The notes beneath the pieces are model-generated. The model made no database searches. It was given only the letters and a program-made list of their open reading frames with translations, and had not been told where the DNA came from. Below, piece by piece: positions 18,601-27,600 of a stretch of 64,000 nt of DNA. Where the stretch lies: assembly GCF_000023585.1 (NCBI RefSeq), contig NC_012914.1, positions 210,001 to 274,000 on the forward strand, read 5' to 3'. Both the position numbers and the translations under genes were made by a program. This stretch comes from Paenibacillus sp. JDR-2. GTDB lineage: Bacteria > Bacillota > Bacilli > Paenibacillales > Paenibacillaceae. Position 1 is the first letter of the stretch. Each line of letters starts with the position of its first letter.

Positions 18601-21600
18601 GAAGGAAGAACGTACAAGCTTGCCACGTCGGGGCTTAACTCGGGAGGGCCGTTCAAGCTTGCGATCGCGGCTGGCGGCTACGACTTTGGAGAGCCGGCAA
18701 CGCTCATTAACCCAACCCTTAACGTGTGGGGAGCCGGACATCTTCCAACCCAGTTCATGGCCGGCCTGAACCCGAATGTATCCGGTTTGACCGCGGACAA
18801 CTTCTCGGCCCAGGATTCGGCGGGCAACGACGTCCCGATTCTCGACGCGAAGTACGACACTACTTATCGGATGTATATCGTTTCCTTCGGCGGTTCCGGC
18901 GGCAATGATTATACGGTGTCCGTCCATGCGGACGGCTACGATTTCGGCGCGCCGAAGAAGATACACGTCTACAGCCAAAGCGACGTCTCGAACGTAACAA
19001 CCTCCGGCTTTACGCTGGCGCTCGTGCCTTCCGTGCTGATCAATACGACATACGGGTTCCATCTGACGAAAACCTCCGGCGAACCGGTGACGATTCAGTC
19101 GGTAAGGACGGAAGATCAAGGAGGAACGTATGAGATCAAGGCGGATCTGTCGCCGGGCGATTACTTCCTCCACGTCGATGCCGATCTGGATTCGAACGGC
19201 TTCTATATCAGCGTTCCGGCGGTCGCGACGCTGTCCGTCGATCAGATATCGAACGGCGGCCTTACGGCGAAGTTGAATTATCAGGTCGATAATCTGAACG
19301 CGAGCAGCTTCAGTCTGACGAATATCGATACGGGCGAACAGGTGGGCATCGCATCGGCGGTTACGGACGATCAAGGCGGCTCGTACCGGTTAATCGCGAA
19401 TCTGCCGGCAGGGCATTACAACCTGAAGCTGAACGGCCACTTGCCGGAAGAAGGCGTCGGCTTCCAGGTTGGCGATACAATCAACGCCGGAGCCGCAACG
19501 GTGTCTAACGTGTCGGCGACGGGTTTCGACCTGACATTCGAGAACGGCGTTGCCGGTCTGCTTCCGGCAAATCTCGATCTGCGGGACGAGCAAACCAACA
19601 AGATCAGCGGCATTAAACTGACGACCAACGATAACGGCCTTTCTTATCGCGTCAGCGCAACTCTTGCCGCCAATACAAACTACACGCTCTCATTGCAGAA
19701 GGATTACGTCGTCTTTGATTCGGCGATCGCTTTCCGCGTCAAGCCGGTGGTCAAAGGTACCGTAACGGACGTGAAGAACAACGGGCGTCTCATTCTTCGT
19801 TTCAGTCCGGCGTTCCCGGAGGTCGAGAACTACTTGGGCTTGTCCATCACGGATCCTGACGGGCAAGTTATCATGCCCAACTACTTCGAGTCATCGGACA
19901 GCGGGGCAAGCTATGAGATCCGCGTGCCTAACAACGGTCTCAAGCCGGGCGTGACGTATACGATCCGCCTCAACCACGATAGCTATGCCATGGAGCCGGT
20001 CAGCTTCACGCTGCCGGGACTGCTATCCGTAACCGAGGCGGCTTCGTCGGGCTTGAAGGTCAGCTTCGAGACGCCGGCAGCCGGACTCACAAAGGCGAAC
20101 TTTATCGTCAAGAGCAGCTCGGGCGAGACCTATACGATGTCATCCGTCGCGACGAATGACGGCGGGTTGACCTATACAATCGCAGGCAAGCTGACGGAAG
20201 GAAAAACGTATACCCTTCAATACAAGCCAAACGATTTGAAAATGAGCGTCGATCCGGTGCCGTTTGCGGTGACGAAGACGGTGACCGCAACGCTCAGCGC
20301 TATTTCGGCGGGAGGCATGAAGGTCACGTTCAGCTCCAAGGTTCCGGATCTGCAATTGCTGCAGCTTCGCATAGCCAAGGGCGGGGTCGAATATCCGACG
20401 GATTATTACTGGCTGAAGACAACGGATGGCGGGTTCAGCTATCAGGTCACCTTTAACGGTTTGTATCCGGGCAATGATTACACGCTGAATCTGGCGAGAG
20501 AGGAATACAAGCTGGCCTCTCCAATCTCGTTTACGATTCCTTCGGACAGGACGCTTAAGCTGTATAGCACGACGGAAACGCAAATCATTATCGATGCCGG
20601 CGTTACCGGATTAACGGCGGATCAATTCGAGCTTTTCGACAGCAAGGGGCAAAAGGTTGCCATTACGGTCACGCAAAATGACAGCTCAACCGCCTTCTAT
20701 GTTTTGACGGGCGCATTTGATATCAATCAGACGTATACGCTTAAAGTGACTCATCCCGAATATACGTTTGCTCCGCTTGCCGTAGGCTTCAAGATCGAAG
20801 TGTCAGCCTTCGTATTCGCCTCCCAGAACGGATTCAAGCTGCTTCTGTGGCCGGGCGTAGAAGGACTTGAGCCTTCCGACTTTACGGTGACGGACGACCA
20901 GGGCGGTACGGCGGCGGTTACCTCCTTGCAGACGGCGGATTCCGGCTGGACGTATTATGCAAAGGTACCGCTCGCAAGCGGCAAGAACTATAAGGTCGCG
21001 ATTGCGGACAAAGGGCCGTACAGGTTCAAGTTCGCGTCCAACCAGTCCATTTCGCTCAACACGAACGGGGTATCGGTCGACGAACTAACGCTGAAGGGAT
21101 TCCGTTTGATTTTCGACAAGCCGGTTTACTTGTACGCGGGCGACATCGGACTCGTAGACGAGAGCGGACAAGAGGTCAACATTCGTTCCTTCTACTCTTC
21201 GGACGGAGGACTCTCCTTCTACCTGGATGCGGCGCTGGAAGCGGGCAAAAATTATACGCTCCGGTTCAATAAGATCGGATACGACTTCGGCGGGGGAATT
21301 CCGTTGTCCGTCAGAAGCGTCAAAACGACGTTCGAGGGTATGGAGAGCGGCAACAATAACGCGTTCACCTTGAGCTTTGACCAAGCCGTGCCCGATCTGA
21401 AGCCAAGCGACTTTACGATTAGGCGATACGGACAAAAGGCACCTATTCCCGTACTCAACGCAACAACCGAGGACGGGGGCCTCACCTACCGAATCGAATC
21501 CAGCTTCTGGGGCTCCGAGACCGTTACGGTGCTTCCGTCCAGGAACGGGTATGATTTCGGCGGAGCCGTTCAAATTCTGGTTCCGACAATCGTTAGACCA

Positions 21601-24600
21601 ATCGTACTGAGAACGGGAGCCAACTACGTAGATATTGGCGTTAACCCTTCCGTCCCGGGGCTTCAGACCAAGGACTTTGTCGTCAAGAATGGCGACGGGC
21701 AGACGCTTGCGTTGACTTCCGCATCCTCTTACGACGGAGGGCAATCCTATCGGTTAACGGGATCGTTCATTGGCGGCGGTACGTACACAATAGCTCTGAA
21801 CCATGCGGGCTACGACTTCGGCCGGGAGAAGCTTACCGCTAAACTGGCAAAAGCCGTAACGATCGAAGCGGCGGAGATCGGCGAGTCGGGAATAACGATC
21901 CTGTTAAACCCCGGAATCGCAGGCCTGGCTGCGGGGAACTTCTCGCTTCGCGACAATTCCCATCAGGCTATCCCTATTCAAGGAGTCGAGGAATTTAACG
22001 ACGGCAAGGCCTACCGAATCCGTGCCGAACTTACGCCCGGCTTGACGTATTCGGTTACGGCGTCGGCTACAGGCTTTGAATTCGGTATGTCCGCGTCGGC
22101 GAAAGTGCCGATTCCCGTTACCGTCGCCTATGAAGAAGTATCGACGGATGGCCTCACCGTTAACTTTGGCAACATGGCGATTCCGTTGTCTCAAAGCAGC
22201 TTTAAGCTGATCGACGAGCGGGGGAAAAACATTCCGGTCGACTCGGCTGTGCCGATTGACGACGGTTCGGATTATGTTTTGAAGGCGGACTTGCCTTACG
22301 GACATACGTATAGCTTGAGTATTGCCGCCGACGGGTATGACTTTGGTGCCGGACAAGCTTTCTATATGAAGGAGCCGGTGACCGTCACCGCCCGGAATGC
22401 CATGCAGACGGGCTTCACGTTGAGCTTTGATCATGCGGTCAACCAGTTGACGGCAGCCAATCTTTCGCTCAAGGACGGCAGCCATGGCAACCCGGTTGTT
22501 ATCCAATCCCTGACGACTTCCGACAATGGGCTGACGTACAAGGCGAACGTTGGGCTGACCGTCGGGGAGACTTATACTCTTGCGCTTTCATCGTCAACCG
22601 TCGACTTCGGTTCACCTTTCGAGATTAAACCGCAGACTATGATTACAGTCGCTCTCTCGGGTATCGGGACTACGGGCTTCGATGCGGCCTTCAGCGAGCC
22701 GGTCCCGAATCTTCAGAGTATGGAAACATCGCTGGTTTCGGGGGACGGCACGGTTAATCCGGTGAGATGGGTTGCCCAGTCGAACTCCAATAATACCCGT
22801 TACCAGGCACAGGCCGCACTCGCTTACGGCGTCGAATACACGCTTACGATCGAGGGAACGGACCGCGCGTTTGAGGTTCCGGTTAAATTCGTAATGCCGA
22901 TCGAGGCAACCAGCAAGGTAACGGGCGTCTCCGACAGCGGAATCTCGATTGAGACAAGCAGGACGGACATTCAGCTTGCGCCTTCGGATATCGAGCTTTC
23001 GACCTCGGATGGCGATGCGGTTCGAGTTAGCGCCGTTGTTCCGGGGGAAAAGGCCGGAACGTTCACGATTAGGGCGGCACTGGCGCAGGGCAAGACGTAC
23101 TCGCTGCGCATTAACAAGTACACGTACCATTTCGGCGCGGCGGCAAATGTGTATATTCCTTATCAGGTCAGCGCTAAGATCGTCTCCATGAATGAAGGCG
23201 GATTGACGATTAGCCTGTCGAAGCCGGTTGCCGGCCTCGATGTGAAGCTGATCTCCTCCGCCAACGGGAGCGACTACGCAGGCAAGGTTACCGCTGTAGA
23301 CGAAGGCCTCACGTATGTAATCGAAGCGGCCCTGTCCTATAATAAGGCGTTTACGCTAAAACTTAGCAAGCCCGGCTATGAGTTCGGGGGCGACCTGGCG
23401 GTTAACAATGCAAGCTCTCCTCCGCGGGTGGCAACGGCGGTAACAAGCGTTGACGGCAAGAGCATTACGCTTACCTTCGACAAGCAGCTGTCCTCCACGG
23501 AGTGGAGATCGGTGTTCTCGGTCAAGATCAATTCGCAATGGCAGAGCAACATCCTGTCCGTCCTTGGTACCGATAAGAGACAAATCGTGCTGACTTGGGA
23601 TGGCAAGGTAATCGATGCAAATTCGACCGTGACGGTAGCTTCCAGCAGCGTGAATCGGGTGTATGGCGTCAATCTGACCTATATGGCGCCTTTCGAGGAA
23701 ATCGCAGTGACGAATGTCACGACAATGATGGGAATGATTCAAAGCTATGCATACAGGGAAGATCTCGAATACCCGGCATCGTATCCGGCGCAAGTGCTTC
23801 ACGGTCAATACGGTCTGACTTCGTCCGAGGCGGCCCGCAAGCTTATGGAAGGCGGGTTCAAGAGCGTTGTTCTCTACCGGGCGGTCATAAAAGAATACCG
23901 TTTGGAAGGCGTCCAGGTTGCCGAGCTGCTCCATTCGATGAATGCGGATGCGTCGACGGTATACGACGTCTACCGCACCGTATATCCTTACGGCTTTGAC
24001 GGCGCCACGGCTGTCGCCGAATGGAGCGCAGCGGGATATTCGGCACTCGAATACGGGCCGGTTCTGCAGCGGATGGGCCTCTCAAGCCGGAACGCGGCAC
24101 TCGCCCTCAAGAAAGCCGGGACAACCGCAAACGATGCCGCGCAGATTCTGGGCTCCGTCTTCAACGAGACTAGCGGCGCATCAGCCGCGTTAATGAAGAC
24201 CGCTGCCTATAAACCAAGCGAAATCGCGGCCGGCATAAAATCCGCTTACGCGCTTGATGTCCCACACACGGTTCAAGCGATGGCGGAAGGCGGACTGGCG
24301 GTAAACGATATCGCTGCAGTCGCACAATCTCTATATGGCGAGGATGCGGTAACCAATGCCAAGCTGCTGTCCGGAGCCGGGTTCAGCGCTTCGGCGGTTG
24401 GGGCCGCTCTAGCGCAATTATACAGCTACGAGAACGATAGCCAAGCTTTGGACGTCTTCCTCGGGGCCGGGTTCAGCGCAACCGATTCTTATGCGATTCT
24501 GCGCAACGAGTATCCTCGCGAAGCGATCGTTTCGGGGCTTCTGGAGAGAGGGTACCCCGCCAAGGAAGTTGGAGGAGCCGTTCATTCGGCTGCCGACGGT

Positions 24601-27600
24601 GCCGGGGTAATGATTAGCGTAATGAAGAGCAGGGGTAGCACGGATACGGAGATTACCCAGCTCGTCAAGGACGTTTGGTTGTCCTCGGGAGCAGCATTAA
24701 GCAGTATTCTTGCGGAATTCGCAGGAAACGGATATACCTACGAGCAGCGCGCCGCCTTGCTGCGGCAGCAATTCGACGCGGACGTCGCAACGGCGGCCGG
24801 CGCCATGGATGCGAGCTTGAACAACGGCACGCGCGGCAACATTTACAAGTACATGCTGGCGGGAGGTTACGATCCTTCGGAGCTGATGTTCTACTTTATG
24901 AGCAGCGGGGTCAACCACTTTGAAGTGTACAGGCAGTTTAGGCTGGCAGGCGTGTCGACCGTCGATGCCCTGCAAAGCGTATACGATGCCAAGCTTCGGA
25001 GCAATGCGGCGTTTGGATTGAAAGACGCCATGGAGGTCGTGCTGAGCTATTATAGCCGTCCTGCTTCGGCCGCCGAAGCAATCTCGGCTCTGAAGACGGT
25101 ATTCGCCCAAGACGGCAGCGTTACGCTGGATGCCGTTACCCTGGCTGCGGCATCAAGTAATTATTGGAACAAAGTAGATATCGCTAAGGCTCTTAAAGAT
25201 CAGTTAGGTTTAACGCTTAAAGATTTTATGGACCTGGAAGGGTCAGGCGGATTCTCGAAGTTCGGCTGCCCATGTTCGGCGGTAACGGCGGTCCGGGATT
25301 CGCTCTACTTGTTCCCGGGGCTTACGATTCAAGACATTACCGCCGCAATGAGCATGTCCAGCGCGTACAGCCTTCGGGACGTGGTAGACGCGAACTTCGA
25401 ACTGAACAACTCGCAGTACGGGCGCGACAAGAACGCTGCTAGTCCGTATGTCTTGTCGGCCCTGAAAAATTCGGGGTATGCCTTCGAGGATATAGCGGCG
25501 GAGTTCGATCGCTTGGGACTGAATAATTGGATCGCGGCCTTCAGCAGGAACGGAATCGCAGCCAGCGACGTTGCCGCTTATTTGAAGAGCATAGCCGTTA
25601 CGGCCCCGGATGCGGTTGTTCGGCTCGCGCCTTACCCGCTGAAGGATCGCGCGCTTGTCCTTCGCGAGGTATACGGGCTTGGCTCCGCCGATGCGATAGC
25701 AACGCTGGTTGCCAAGGCGAACGAGGATAACGAAGATATCGGCCGGGCCGTCGCATGGGCTTACGGAGGCAATGCGATTCAATTATGGGTTCAGACCCTT
25801 CGTCAGCAAGGGGGAACGGCGACCTCCATCATGAACACGATTCTCGCCCGTTATCCGGGCTATCGCGATGCCGGCACGATCGGACCGATTCTTATCAATG
25901 CCGGATTCTCGCAGGATGAAGTGATGGAGGCCATGATCACGATCGCCTATCGTTATTACGGCGTCATTCAGCTCAAAGACACGATTCGCGTGCTTCAATC
26001 CCTGTATTCCCAGCAGCAAGTTTCGATTGGCCAGCTTCTGAAGTCGGCTTCGCTGACGACGCCGGAGAGCGGGATCGAGTTCCTGTCGTATGCCGGCTAC
26101 AAGTTGCCCGATATCGCGGGAAGCTTGAAAACTTACTACGGCTTGACCGCTGGAGAAGCATCGGCGCTTCTCGTCAAGAAGTATCCAAACGACAAAAAAG
26201 AGATCATAGCTCTTCTGGCTAAACTATACGGGCAGAATGTCTCCGCAACGATGGCGGAAATGCTGGAATCGGCGGGAATTACGGCCGCGGACGGCGCGCT
26301 GGACTACTTGCGCTACGAAGGGTTCGGCATTCAGGAGCTTGCCGCCTTGTTCAAAGACCGGTTCGACTGGACGGTTGGCCAGACGGCATGGGCGTTCAGC
26401 CAGAGGAACATGGGAGGCACCAAGAACGTTCTCATAACGGCGGTTGCGGCTGCTTACGAGCTTCCGGCGGAGAAGGTTATCTATGAGCTTCTCCTGGCGT
26501 CGGGAACGAATACTTACGCGGGAGCGGTCTCCTTCATCTATCAGGCTCCATTTAGTCTGGCGACCAGCGTCAAGGTTGCCAAGGACGGCTACGGCATCTC
26601 ATCCGGAGAAGCGTTAAATGCTCTGCTGGGTACATCGTATTATTCGAAATCGGATGTTGTCGCTGCCGTCGCTGACGGATACGGCACGCCGCAAAGGACG
26701 AGCATTGTGGATTCGCTGAAGTCCAAAGGATTCGACACGCTGGCAAGCGCGGTTACGTTCTTGGGCCAAATGGGCTTTGGGTTGAACGACATTGCCCGGG
26801 TCGGCAAAGATTATTACCAATTGACTGCCGGAGACACCGCGGCCGCTTTGAACGGTTTCTATAATTCGGATGATATTCAAATAGCCGTCGCTTCCGTGTA
26901 CGGGCAAACGATGACGCAGACGATGCTCGACACGCTGACCGCCATGGGCAAACCGAATTACTCGGACGGCATCCTCGAGATGTTAAAGCTTCAATATGCT
27001 TTGCCTGACATCGTGCTGGCAGGCAGAGACTATTATTCTCTGAGCGCGGGAGACGCGACCTATGCGCTCCTCGAGTCGAAAAAATTCACGACGGCGAACG
27101 TTCTGGCGACCGTAGCCGAGTATTATGGTAAGCCGATTACCGAAAGTATTGAAGACCTGCTGGGCAAGAGCGGAATTACCGGCATTGGAGACGCGGCACT
27201 GCTTCTTCGGTCGATGGGATACTCGCTGCAGGACGTAGCGGGAATCTCCATGACGTATTACGGAAATTCTTCGCAGGCCACAATTGACGCGCTCGCCGCG
27301 CTTGGCTCCGAGAACAAAGAAATTATCGAATGGACAGTGAGGAACGTATACGGCGAAGCATCCGGAGGAGCTTCCGGCTCCCTCACGCCTGCTGAAGCGC
27401 TGGAGAAAGCGGGCATTACAGAAGGTGCCGCGGCAATCGACTATCTGTGGAACGCAGGGTATACCGTGCTCGAGATCACCCGATTCCTGAAGGAGTTCCA
27501 CGGCAAGCCGGCCGCAGAAGCGGCCGGAATGCTGCTTGCGAATCCGTTGCTTGACCAAACGGCCGTCTTGTACGGCATGAATGGCGTATACGGCTCCGCT

